Shown here: one piece after another, positions 34,598 to 42,522 of the stretch
How positions within the stretch are numbered: position 1 is the first letter of the stretch
Layout of the letters: the number at the start of each line of letters is the position of its first letter
Assembly (NCBI GenBank): GCA_002798255.1
Contig: NWQQ01000021.1
Coordinates: forward strand, 124,001 to 188,000
Length of the DNA: 64,000 bases
Source: Lysobacteraceae bacterium NML95-0200
Lineage (GTDB): Bacteria; Pseudomonadota; Gammaproteobacteria; Xanthomonadales; Xanthomonadaceae
Direction of reading: 5' to 3'
Made by a program: the position numbers and the translations under genes
The notes under the pieces: model-generated
What the model was told of the DNA's origin: nothing
What the model saw: the letters and a program-made list of their open reading frames with translations, nothing else
Databases searched by the model: none

Positions 34598-36884
34598 CTT
34601 CAACGACACCCAACACCCCGTCCAGCCCCGGCGCATCTTCGATGACAGCGAACGCGAGGCGCTGCGGGCAGGCTTGATCGCTGGTTTGCCCTCGGTGCTC
34701 GCCACCTTGTTTCCGGCAGGCAAGAAGCGCCGGGGCAAGTTCCTGATCGGTGACGTGCTGGGTAGTCCCGGCGACAGCCTTGAGGTCGTGCTCGACGGTG
34801 AAAAAGCTGGACTGTGGACGGATCGCGCCACAGGCGACGGCGGCGACATCTTCAACCTCATTGCCGGACATTTGGCGCTCAATATCCACACCGACTTCAA
34901 CCGGGTGCTGGATGCGGCGGCCGAACTGCTCGGTCGCGCCCGCGAAATGCCAGTGCGTCGATCCGGCAAGAAAGAGATGCCCGTCGACGAGCTTGGCCCC
35001 GCCACAGCGAAGTGGGACTACCTCGATGCGAGCGGCAAGCTGATCGCGGTGGTCTACCGCTACGACCCACCCGGGCAGAAGAAGCAGTTCCGCCCTTGGG
35101 ACGCCAAGCGGCGCAAGATGACGCCGCCCGACCCGCGCCCGCTCTACAACCAGCCCGGGATGCTCAATGCCGCCCAGGTGGTACTGGTCGAGGGCGAGAA
35201 ATGCGCACAGACCCTGATCGACGCGGGCATCGTCGCCACCACGGCCATGCACGGTGCCAACGCCCCGGTCGACAAGACCGACTGGTCGCCGCTGGCGGGC
35301 AAGGCCGTGCTGATCTGGCCCGACCGCGACAAACCGGGCTGGGAGTACGCCACGCAAGCGGCGCAGGCCATCCTGTCGGCCGGAGCCAAGTCCTGCCACA
35401 TCCTGTACCCGCCTGAGGAAGCCGCCGAGGGCTGGGACGCGGCGGACGCCATCACCGAGGGTTTTGATGTCGCCACCTTCCTCACCCACGGCCCGCGCCT
35501 GCAAATGCACGATGTGGCCGATGAGGCCGAGCCGGTGGTCAGCAGCGACGAATCCGTCTGGGGTACCGAGGACGCGCTGGCGCTGTCCTTCACCCGGCGC
35601 TACCACCGCGACTGGCGCTATGTGGCGACCTGGGGGCGATGGCTGGTGTGGGACGGGCAACGCTGGCGCACCGAGGACACGCTGGCGGCCACCGACCTGA
35701 TCCGAAGCGTCTGCCGCCAGGCTGCTGTGCGTGCCGACAACCCCAAGATTGCCGCCAAACTCGCCAGCGCCAGTACGGTCGGTGGTGTGGAACGGCTGGC
35801 GCGTGCGGATCGCAGGCACGCGGCCATCACCGACGAATGGGACGCTGATCCGTGGCTGCTCAACACACTCGGCGGCGTGGTCGATCTCAGGACTGGCCGG
35901 ATGCGCCCGCACGAGCGCGCTGACCGGATGACCAAGATCACCACGGCCACGCCCAGCGGCGATTGCCCGACCTGGAAGCAGTTCATCAACGAGGTCACGG
36001 GCGGCGACAAGGCGCTTCAGGCCTACCTGCAGCGGATGCTTGGCTACGCCTTGACCGGCTCCACGCAGGAGCACGCACTGTTTTTCCTGTACGGCACGGG
36101 CGCAAACGGCAAGTCGGTGTTCGTGAACACCTTGGCCACCATCCTCGGTGACTACGCCACCAACGCGCCCATGGACACCTTCATGGAAACGCGCACCGAC
36201 CGCCATCCGACCGACATGGCGGGTCTGCGCGGCGCGCGCTTCGTGGCGGCCATCGAAACCGAACAGGGCAAACGCTGGGCCGAGTCCAAGCTCAAGAACC
36301 TGACCGGCGGCGACAAGATCTCCGCACGCTTCATGCGTCAGGACTTCTTCGAGTTCCTCCCGCAGTTCAAGCTGTTCGTGGCGGGCAACCACAAACCGGC
36401 CATCCGCAACATCGACGAGGCCATGAAACGCAGGCTGCACCTGATCCCGTTCACGATCACCGTGCCACCCGAGCGCCGCGACAAAAACCTGCAGCAAAAG
36501 CTGCTGGCCGAGCGCGACGGCATCCTCGCATGGGCCGTGCAGGGCTGTCTGGACTGGCAGCGTCACGGTCGGCTTGATCCGCCACAGCGCGTGGTGGAGG
36601 CCACCGAGGAGTACTTCGAGGCTGAGGACGCGCTGGGGCGCTGGCTGGATGAACGCTGCATTCGCACCCCGAACGCCAAGTCTCTGACCGCCGAACTGTT
36701 CTCCGACTGGAAGCAATGGGCTGAAGCTGCGGGTGAGTTCACCGGATCGCAGAAGCGTTTTGCCGATCTGCTGCTCACCCGGGGATTGGACAAATGGCGC
36801 AACGGCATGGGCTTGCGCGGGTTTCAGGGCATTGGTCTCAAGTACCCGCCTGCACCTGCCTACACCCCTTACGCCGATAACTGA
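34590..36884 (+). CDS. Phage primase-helicase (D5/SF3 helicase type)
   Basis: The 764-residue protein probably primes and unwinds phage DNA. The N-terminal region (to about residue 280) is primase-like, with WTDRATGDGGDIFNLIAGH and a TOPRIM-like VVLVEGEKCAQTLIDAGI. A D5-N-type segment follows (about 320-480). The helicase core starts with Walker A GTGANGKS at 502-509 and continues with KLFVAGNHKPAIR (sensor) and RRLHLIPF. GGAGG eight bases before the ATG supports the start. It is the central replication gene of this prophage. Confidence 0.92.
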   Translation: MLDFNDTQHPVQPRRIFDDSEREALRAGLIAGLPSVLATLFPAGKKRRGKFLIGDVLGSPGDSLEVVLDGEKAGLWTDRATGDGGDIFNLIAGHLALNIHTDFNRVLDAAAELLGRAREMPVRRSGKKEMPVDELGPATAKWDYLDASGKLIAVVYRYDPPGQKKQFRPWDAKRRKMTPPDPRPLYNQPGMLNAAQVVLVEGEKCAQTLIDAGIVATTAMHGANAPVDKTDWSPLAGKAVLIWPDRDKPGWEYATQAAQAILSAGAKSCHILYPPEEAAEGWDAADAITEGFDVATFLTHGPRLQMHDVADEAEPVVSSDESVWGTEDALALSFTRRYHRDWRYVATWGRWLVWDGQRWRTEDTLAATDLIRSVCRQAAVRADNPKIAAKLASASTVGGVERLARADRRHAAITDEWDADPWLLNTLGGVVDLRTGRMRPHERADRMTKITTATPSGDCPTWKQFINEVTGGDKALQAYLQRMLGYALTGSTQEHALFFLYGTGANGKSVFVNTLATILGDYATNAPMDTFMETRTDRHPTDMAGLRGARFVAAIETEQGKRWAESKLKNLTGGDKISARFMRQDFFEFLPQFKLFVAGNHKPAIRNIDEAMKRRLHLIPFTITVPPERRDKNLQQKLLAERDGILAWAVQGCLDWQRHGRLDPPQRVVEATEEYFEAEDALGRWLDERCIRTPNAKSLTAELFSDWKQWAEAAGEFTGSQKRFADLLLTRGLDKWRNGMGLRGFQGIGLKYPPAPAYTPYADN

Positions 36885-36894
36885 AACAAGCGCA

Positions 36895-36990
36895 TCTGAC
36901 GGATCGGACGGACTACGTCGTAACTCCTACACGTGCGCGTGCGCGCGCGCCTCATGGAGACTTTCGATACCACCCGTCCGATCCGTCAGA
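36895..36990. repeat. 17-bp perfect inverted repeat enclosing a Z-DNA-prone tract
   Basis: TCTGACGGATCGGACGG (36895-36911) is matched by its exact complement at 36974-36990, with 62 bases between. Inside, 36929-36950 is 22 bases of uninterrupted purine-pyrimidine alternation (acacgtgcgc...). It fills the gap between the helicase gene and a RuvC-like gene and could be a replication origin or cruciform site. Confidence 0.8.
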
Positions 36991-37015
36991 CCCGCCAAAA
37001 ACGAGGACTGACACC

Positions 37016-37492
37016 ATGACCACGACCCTTCTTGCCCTGGATCTGGGCACCACCACCGGCTGGGCGCTGCGCGGCAGCGACGGTCACATCACCAGCGGCT
37101 GCGAGAGCTTCCGTCCGCAGCGATTTGAAGGCGGCGGCATGCGCTTTCTGCGCTTCAAACGCTGGCTTACCGAAATCAAGCAGGCGTCGGACGGCATCGA
37201 CGCACTGCACTTCGAGGAAGTTCGCCGCCACGTCTCGACCGATGCGGCCCACGCCTACGGCGGTTTCCTTGCCACGCTCACCGCCTGGTGCGAGCACCAC
37301 CAGATCCCGTACCAGGGCGTGCCGGTCGGCACGATCAAAAAGCACGCTACCGGCAAAGGCAACGCGGGCAAGGAGGATGTGATCGCTGCCATGCGCGCAC
37401 GAGGTCACAGCCCTTCGGACGACAACGAGGCCGACGCACTGGCCTTGCTGCACTGGGCCATCCAGCACCACGACGTGGAACAGGAGGTGTGA
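37016..37492 (+). CDS. RuvC-like Holliday junction endonuclease
   Basis: The 158-residue protein has an RNase H-like fold with RuvC-type acidic residues: Asp9 (LALDLGTTTGWA), Glu67/68 (HFEEVRRH) and Asp135, Asp136, Glu138 and Asp140 (SDDNEADALALL). Phage RuvC-like enzymes cut branched DNA before packaging. The basic GTIKKHATGKGNAGKED segment matches the family. It directly follows the large inverted repeat and precedes a DUF6362 gene by one base. Confidence 0.88.
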   Translation: MTTTLLALDLGTTTGWALRGSDGHITSGCESFRPQRFEGGGMRFLRFKRWLTEIKQASDGIDALHFEEVRRHVSTDAAHAYGGFLATLTAWCEHHQIPYQGVPVGTIKKHATGKGNAGKEDVIAAMRARGHSPSDDNEADALALLHWAIQHHDVEQEV

Positions 37493-37493
37493 G

Positions 37494-37889
37494 GTGACCC
37501 GCAAACACTGGACGATTGACGAGGTGGCCGCGCGCTACGAAGAAGCAGCCCGTACTGGACGACGCCTGCCACCCGTTCGGGTGCAGGGCTACTTCAACGT
37601 CTGGCCCGCCATCGTGCGCCAACAGTGGGAGCGTTTGTCGGCGGACGAGCAGCCGCGCCACTACTTCCCACCCAGTCCTGAAGCCGTTGACCGGATGCTG
37701 GAGACGATGCGCTGGATGCAGTGGCTGGACGTTGAGCAACGGCACCTCGTGTGGATGCGCAGCGACCGCCAGCCGTGGCGGAATATCTGTGGGCGCTTTG
37801 GCTGTGACCGCACGACGGCGTGGCGGCGCTGGCAGAAAGCCTTGCAGACGGTGGCTGACCGGCTCAACGGCGTCGTTGTCGCGGGATAG
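37494..37889 (+). CDS. DUF6362 family phage protein
   Basis: The 131-residue basic protein starts with GTG right after the RuvC-like stop. The C-terminal half contains an HTH (VWMRSDRQPWRNICGRFGCD, then RTTAWRRWQKAL), as in the DUF6362 group found near phage replication genes. The first half carries TIDEVAARYEEAART. It may regulate late transcription, by position only. Confidence 0.75.
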   Translation: MTRKHWTIDEVAARYEEAARTGRRLPPVRVQGYFNVWPAIVRQQWERLSADEQPRHYFPPSPEAVDRMLETMRWMQWLDVEQRHLVWMRSDRQPWRNICGRFGCDRTTAWRRWQKALQTVADRLNGVVVAG

Positions 37890-38246
37890 TCTTTGAGCAC
37901 GAATGTGCGTGGATAAGCTGCCATGTGCTGTCATCAGCTACCACCAGCGACTTTTGAGCCTGCAACAAATCACCCCGGTCGGGGGTAGTATTTCGGCTAT
38001 CTTCTGGACAGCGGTGGCGGTTCGGCGAGTGGCCCGGGGAAAACGGGTCCTTCCTACCCAAAATCCCATGCGGGGGGCGCGAGCGCGACGCTTTTTTAGC
38101 GTCAGGGCGCGGGCAAGGTTACCAGTGGGCAGGTTACCGGCCCCGGTTACCACCCCAAGGCGCAGTTACCACCCTTCCAGATTCATCATTCACTCCAACC
38201 CGTCCGGCGGCAACGCTTGGCGGGTTTTGTTTTTGGGATTTCCACT
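37890..38246. other. Intergenic region with GTTACC repeats and a small hairpin
   Basis: No supported gene lies in these 357 bases. A hairpin GACGC-TTTTTTA-GCGTC occupies 38087-38103. Four GTTACC motifs follow (38118-38123, 38133-38138, 38146-38151, 38165-38170), three of them as GGTTACC, with start spacing of 15, 13 and 19 bases. They could be binding sites for a replication or regulatory protein, or promoters of the methyltransferase operon. Confidence 0.6.
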
Positions 38247-39683
38247 TTGAACACGCTCAACGTCGAGTACCGCAAGGTCGAGGCGCTGATTCCCTACGCC
38301 CGCAATCCGCGCACGCACGCCGAAAGCCAGGTCGCCAAGATCGCGGCCAGCATCGTCGAGTACGGCTGGACAAACCCGATCCTGGTCGATGGTGGCAACG
38401 GCATCATCGCCGGACACGGGCGTCTGGCCGCCGCCCGCAAGCTGGGGCTGGATGAGGTGCCGGTGATCGAACTGGCGCACCTCACCGTCGCGCAAAAGCG
38501 TGCCCTGGTGATCGCAGACAACCGGCTGGCGCTGGATGCCGGTTGGGATGAGGAAATGCTGGCGCTGGAACTGGCCGATCTGTCTGAGGCTGGGTACGAC
38601 CTGGCGCTGATCGGCTTCGAGGATGCCGAGATCGAGGCGCTGCTCGCCGGTGATGTGCTGGGCACCGGGCCTGATGCCGAGACGGAACCAGACGCTGATG
38701 AGCCGGACGCTGCGGACGATGTGCCGGATGCGCCCGTCGTGGCGGTGTCACGCCCCGGTGATGTCTGGGGCATCGGTCAGCACCGTCTGATCTGCGGTGA
38801 CGCCAGCGACCGGAGCGTGGTCGCCGCGTTGATGAACGGTGACACGGCGCAGTTGTGCGTCACCTCGCCGCCCTACGGCAACCAGCGGGACTACACCTCT
38901 GGCGGTATCAGCGATTGGGATGGCCTGATGCGCGGTGTGTTCGCACACCTGCCGATGGCGGGCGACGGCCAGGTGCTGGTCAATCTGGGCCTCATCCACC
39001 GCGACAACGAAGTGATCCCGTATTGGGATGCGTGGCTCGAATGGATGCGCCAGCAGGGATGGCGGCGTTTCGCGTGGTACGTCTGGGATCAGGGGCCGGG
39101 AATGCCCGGTGACTGGCAGGGCCGACTGGCTCCGAGCTTCGAGTTCGTTTTTCACTTCAACCGTGAAAGTCGCAAGCCCAACAAGACCGTGCCCTGCAAG
39201 CACGCAGGTCAGGAATCGCACCTGCGCGCCGATGGTTCCTCCACCGCAATGCGTGGCAAGGACGGCGAAGTCGGCGGCTGGACGCATGCAGGTCAGCCCA
39301 CGCAGGACACGCGCATCCCCGACAGCGTGATCCGCGTGATGCGGCACAAGGGCAAGATCGGTCAGGATATCGACCACCCCGCCGTATTCCCGGTCGCGCT
39401 GCCGCAATTCGTGATCGAGGCTTACACCGATGCAGGCGACACCGTGTACGAACCCTTTGGCGGCAGCGGCACCACGATGCTGGCAGCCGAGCGCACGGGC
39501 CGCATCTGCCGCAGCGTGGAGATCGCGCCGGAGTACGTGGATGTGGCCATCAAACGCTTCCAGCAGAACCATCCCGGCGTGCCGGTGACGCTGCTGGAAA
39601 GCCGTGCAGGCAAATCGGGCCAGTCCTTCGAGCAAGTCGCCGCTGAGCGCGCTGCTGCCGTTGATGCAGAGGTGGCGGCATGA
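38247..39683 (+). CDS. ParB-like domain fused to DNA methyltransferase (SPPY type)
   Basis: The protein of about 478 residues has an N-terminal ParB/Srx-like domain (LIPYARNPRTHAESQVAKIA, GIIAGHGRLAAARKLG), a linker rich in Asp/Ala/Glu and a beta-class DNA methyltransferase. Motif IV is TSPPYGN (Ser207) and motif I is FGGSGTT (404-410), in the order typical of the class. SPPY favours N4-cytosine but N6-adenine is possible. The start is uncertain: TTG at 38247 fits the homologous region and no ATG is in frame. Such fusions protect phage DNA or regulate genes. Confidence 0.88.
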   Translation: MNTLNVEYRKVEALIPYARNPRTHAESQVAKIAASIVEYGWTNPILVDGGNGIIAGHGRLAAARKLGLDEVPVIELAHLTVAQKRALVIADNRLALDAGWDEEMLALELADLSEAGYDLALIGFEDAEIEALLAGDVLGTGPDAETEPDADEPDAADDVPDAPVVAVSRPGDVWGIGQHRLICGDASDRSVVAALMNGDTAQLCVTSPPYGNQRDYTSGGISDWDGLMRGVFAHLPMAGDGQVLVNLGLIHRDNEVIPYWDAWLEWMRQQGWRRFAWYVWDQGPGMPGDWQGRLAPSFEFVFHFNRESRKPNKTVPCKHAGQESHLRADGSSTAMRGKDGEVGGWTHAGQPTQDTRIPDSVIRVMRHKGKIGQDIDHPAVFPVALPQFVIEAYTDAGDTVYEPFGGSGTTMLAAERTGRICRSVEIAPEYVDVAIKRFQQNHPGVPVTLLESRAGKSGQSFEQVAAERAAAVDAEVAA

Positions 39684-40915
39684 GTTGGCTCGCTGACAAG
39701 ATCGAGCAGTGGCCGACTGCCAAACTCCTTCCCTATGCCCGTAATGCGCGCACCCACTCCGAGGATCAGGTGGCGCAGATCGCCGCCAGCATCGCCGAGT
39801 TCGGGTTCACCAACCCGATCCTCGCGGGCAGCGACGGCATCATTGTTGCGGGCCACGGTCGGCTCGCCGCCGCCCAGAAGCTGGGGCTGGAAATCGTGCC
39901 GGTGGTCGTACTCGATCACCTGACACCGACCCAGCGCCGCGCACTGGTGATTGCAGACAACCGCATCGCCGAGAACGCGGGCTGGGACTTGGACGTGCTG
40001 CGGATCGAACTGGAAGCCTTGCAATTGGAAGGCTTCGATCTGGATATCACCGGCTTTGACGCCGATGCGCTGGCCGACTTGCTGGTAGGCGATGAGCCGG
40101 ACAACGAAGGCCAGACCGATGAGGATGCGGTGCCCGAGGTCGTCGAGACGCCGATCTCCCGCCCGGGCGACGTGTGGATCATGGGCCCGCACCGACTGCT
40201 GTGCGGTGATGCCACGGTGGCCGAGAGCTACGACCGGCTGATGCAGGGCGATGAGGCGGACATGGTGTTCACCGACCCGCCCTACAACGTGAACTACGCC
40301 AACAGCGCCAAGGACAAGATGCGCGGCAAGGATCGCGCCATCCTCAACGACAACCTGGGCGAAGGCTTTTACGACTTCCTGCTGGCGGCGCTGACCCCGA
40401 CGGTGGCACACTGCCGGGGAGCCATCTACGTGGCCATGTCCTCATCCGAGTTGGACACGCTGCAATCGGCCTTCCGTGCGGCGGGCGGCCACTGGTCAAC
40501 CTTCATCATCTGGGCGAAAAACACCTTCACCTTGGGCCGCGCCGACTACCAGCGCCAGTACGAGCCGATCCTGTACGGATGGCCCGAAGGCGCACAGCGC
40601 TACTGGTGCGGCGACCGCGATCAAGGGGATGTGTGGAGCATCAAGAAGCCGCAGAAAAACGACCTGCACCCGACGATGAAGCCGGTGGAACTGGTGGAGC
40701 GGGCCATCCGCAACTCCAGCCGCCCCGGCAACGTGGTGCTCGACCCCTTCGGTGGCTCTGGCACGACGCTGATTGCAGCGGAGAAGTCCGGCCGCATCGC
40801 GCGGCTGATCGAGCTTGATCCGAAGTACGTCGACGTGATCGTGCGCCGGTGGGAGGAGTTCACCGGCAAACAAGCTATCCGCGAGGTGGCAGACCGGGAG
40901 GCGTGCGCCAGTTGA
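39680..40915 (+). CDS. ParB-like domain fused to DNA methyltransferase (DPPY type)
   Basis: This 411-residue paralogue of the preceding gene has the same architecture: LLPYARNARTHSEDQVAQIA and GIIVAGHGRLAAAQKLG, then a methyltransferase with TDPPYNV (Asp199) and FGGSGTT (357-363). DPPY and the LHPTMKPVEL segment point to N6-adenine methylation. The ATG overlaps the previous stop (ATGA). No restriction endonuclease is encoded next to it, so it looks like an orphan phage methyltransferase. Confidence 0.92.
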   Translation: MSWLADKIEQWPTAKLLPYARNARTHSEDQVAQIAASIAEFGFTNPILAGSDGIIVAGHGRLAAAQKLGLEIVPVVVLDHLTPTQRRALVIADNRIAENAGWDLDVLRIELEALQLEGFDLDITGFDADALADLLVGDEPDNEGQTDEDAVPEVVETPISRPGDVWIMGPHRLLCGDATVAESYDRLMQGDEADMVFTDPPYNVNYANSAKDKMRGKDRAILNDNLGEGFYDFLLAALTPTVAHCRGAIYVAMSSSELDTLQSAFRAAGGHWSTFIIWAKNTFTLGRADYQRQYEPILYGWPEGAQRYWCGDRDQGDVWSIKKPQKNDLHPTMKPVELVERAIRNSSRPGNVVLDPFGGSGTTLIAAEKSGRIARLIELDPKYVDVIVRRWEEFTGKQAIREVADREACAS

Positions 40916-41111
40916 GCGGGCGTTTGGATTCGGCAGTTTCCTTGGCTTCCTGCTCCCGGGCGATACGCTGCAGCGTTTGCAGCGTGGCGTGATCTGGAGT
41001 CAACACCCGGCACAGCACGCGTACCGTCTGCTCGATGGAGAGATCCGGACGCCGGGTGGCCAGGAGCCAGCGCAAGGCCTGCTCCCGTTCGGTGGCAGGC
41101 GTGGGCCTCAT
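40875..41111 (-). CDS. Small phage protein, unknown
   Basis: The 78-residue protein (MRPTPATEREQALRWLLATR...) is helical. It overlaps the end of the methyltransferase gene on the other strand by 41 bases. The ATG overlaps the stop of the preceding minus-strand gene. The latter part (REQEAKETAESKRPLNW) is charged. It ends the small-gene minus-strand group. Confidence 0.6.
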   Translation of the reverse strand: MRPTPATEREQALRWLLATRRPDLSIEQTVRVLCRVLTPDHATLQTLQRIAREQEAKETAESKRPLNWRTPPGLPPRG

Positions 41112-41473
41112 GCGTTCTTCTCCTCGCAGATGGCGCAGTGAACCACCAGGCCCGTGAGGTAAGGCAGGCCCACCGGGATGCCCAAATCTTTGTAACTGCG
41201 GCGGTCTGTCGAAAAGGCCATCCACTTCTGGGTGGCGGTGGTGATGGCCTGCTGCAGGGGCTGGCCGGTGTAGGCGGCGTTGTGGACTTCATCCGCAAAG
41301 TGGCGTCCGTAGCGGCTGTCGAGAAAAACGCGGATGCTGTCCAGATCCTGGCCGGTGGCGTCTGCGATGGCGTTCATGGCAAGAGGCCAGGCCAGAGAGG
41401 CGTATCCGCCCATCGTTCCCCAAAAACCCCAGCCTTCGTTCTGGGTGGCGGGGATGCTGGTGTTGGCGTTCAT
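41108..41473 (-). CDS. Conserved phage hypothetical protein (121 aa)
   Basis: The start at 41473 is preceded by GGAGCACAAC, a ribosome-binding site shared with two other genes of this group. The protein (MNANTSIPATQNEGWGFWGT...) contains a hydrophobic GGYASLAWPLAMNAIADATG segment and ends with VVHCAICEEKNA. I know of no function. It is transcribed opposite to the phage's main genes, as moron or regulatory genes often are. Confidence 0.7.
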   Translation of the reverse strand: MNANTSIPATQNEGWGFWGTMGGYASLAWPLAMNAIADATGQDLDSIRVFLDSRYGRHFADEVHNAAYTGQPLQQAITTATQKWMAFSTDRRSYKDLGIPVGLPYLTGLVVHCAICEEKNA

Positions 41474-41538
41474 GTTGTGCTCCTTCGGGTGTGTTGCGAT
41501 GCTTGTAGTAACGCGCTGTCCGGGGGAGAAGCCAAGCG
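41474..41538 (-). repeat. Duplicated leader/promoter, copy A
   Basis: On the plus strand the block reads tgctccttcgggtgtgttgc, then gatgcttgtagtaacgcgct and a gagaagccaagc end. It closely matches copies at 41756-41821 and 42397-42462, each immediately upstream of a minus-strand gene. On the minus strand TTGGCT and a TTACTA-like hexamer about 17 bases apart could be the promoter. Confidence 0.75.
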
Positions 41539-41581
41539 TTTCATGCATCTTTTTTTGAGATGTTTGGGCTGGGCCTGTTGA

Positions 41582-41755
41582 TCAAAACCGGCTGGTCTTG
41601 ATGACCTCAAAACCGTTGGCGTGGTGGCGCACAAAACGCAGCCATTTGCCGCAACCGCTGCGCTCTGCGGTCACCCAGAAGCCGTTGCTGCGGCTCAGTT
41701 CGATTTCGTGGCCGGGGCGCAGGCTGTTGATGCGTTGATCGAGGGTTCGGGTCAT
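41582..41755 (-). CDS. Small phage protein (57 aa), unknown
   Basis: A 57-residue frame, MTRTLDQRINSLRPGHEIEL... to ...FEVIKTSRF, follows GGAGCACACC. It is basic, with NGFWVTAERSGCGKW, suggesting a small beta-rich fold. Support comes from the ribosome-binding site, the shared leader and coding-like composition. Function unknown. Confidence 0.7.
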   Translation of the reverse strand: MTRTLDQRINSLRPGHEIELSRSNGFWVTAERSGCGKWLRFVRHHANGFEVIKTSRF

Positions 41756-41821
41756 GGTGTGCTCCTTCGGGTGTGCGTTGCGATGCCTGTAGTAACGCGC
41801 TGGTGGCGAGAGAAGCCAAGC
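41756..41821 (-). repeat. Duplicated leader/promoter, copy B
   Basis: This copy reads tgctccttcgggtgtgcgtt, then gcgatgcctgtagtaacgcg and ends gagaagccaagct. It is nearly identical to copy A apart from a short insertion and a variable middle, and precedes the 57-residue gene. Conservation extends from the ribosome-binding site to the putative -35. Confidence 0.75.
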
Positions 41822-41850
41822 TATCTCTGGCCTCTCTCACCATCTTTTTT

Positions 41851-42396
41851 TCAAGCAACGCGGTAGACCCGCTCGCCGCCCTGCGGCTTGTCGGATGTGA
41901 GGGTCAGGCCGAGCTTTTTCTTGAAGGCTCCGGCGAAGGTGCCGCGCACCGTGTGCGCCTGCCAGCCGGTGGCAGCGCAGATCTGGCTGATGGTCGCGCC
42001 CTCGGGGCGTTGCAGCATCCGGATCACTTCGGCCTGCTTGCTGTTCTCGCGCTTGCGCAGCGGCTTGGCGGGCGGCGTGAAGGATGCTTCGGCTTGCGCC
42101 ACGGCGGCTTCCAGTTCGGCATCCGTGTCTGCGGCCGCGCCCTGCGGTGCTTGCGCGTTGCCAATGATCGTGTCGATGCTCGGGCGCTTCATGCCCAAGG
42201 CGTCGTAGCCCTCGGCGGCGACGCGCCAACCCTGGCCGTCGGGCGTGATCAGGGCGCGGTTGAACAGGCCGTCCAGCACTTTTTTGCGTGCGCCGCCTTT
42301 GATGTTGTCAGGGAACCATTCGATCTTGCCCGCGCTGGTGTTGATGGCCTTGGCGAGGATGACGTGCTGGGCCGGGGTGAGTTGGATGGTGGTCAT
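41851..42396 (-). CDS. DUF3489 domain protein
   Basis: The 181-residue protein has an N-terminal helical half (TTIQLTPAQHVILAKAIN...) and a C-terminal HTH-like DUF3489 domain: KQAEVIRMLQRPEGATISQI and CAATGWQAHTVRGTFAGAF. The domain is probably a winged helix binding DNA. The start at 42396 has GGAGCAGCCC upstream, from the third copy of the leader. It is the first gene of the minus-strand set and a candidate regulator of it. Confidence 0.8.
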   Translation of the reverse strand: MTTIQLTPAQHVILAKAINTSAGKIEWFPDNIKGGARKKVLDGLFNRALITPDGQGWRVAAEGYDALGMKRPSIDTIIGNAQAPQGAAADTDAELEAAVAQAEASFTPPAKPLRKRENSKQAEVIRMLQRPEGATISQICAATGWQAHTVRGTFAGAFKKKLGLTLTSDKPQGGERVYRVA

Positions 42397-42462
42397 GGGC
42401 TGCTCCTTCGTGGGTGGTGGATGACGATGCAATGAACGCGCTGTTTCCGATGGAAGCCAAGC
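42397..42462 (-). repeat. Duplicated leader/promoter, copy C
   Basis: The most diverged copy keeps ctgctccttcg, a gatgcaatgaacgcgctgtt block and the ggaagccaagct end. It precedes the DUF3489 gene and lies just upstream of the divergent terminase small-subunit gene, so it may also contain the late operon's control site. Confidence 0.65.
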
Positions 42463-42522
42463 TCAATTCGCAGGCCCAGTGGCAAATGAGCGAACAAATG
42501 ATTGAAGGTGACCCTGAAGGCC

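Noticed and set aside
34503-36716. 737-codon minus-strand open frame opposite the primase-helicase
   Set aside because: The plus strand carries Walker A and TOPRIM-like motifs in a coupled operon. The opposite frame has no known features.
37938-38153. 71-codon minus-strand frame in the gap before the methyltransferases
   Set aside because: Overlaps the hairpin and GTTACC repeats, Arg/Pro-rich, no ribosome-binding site or family.
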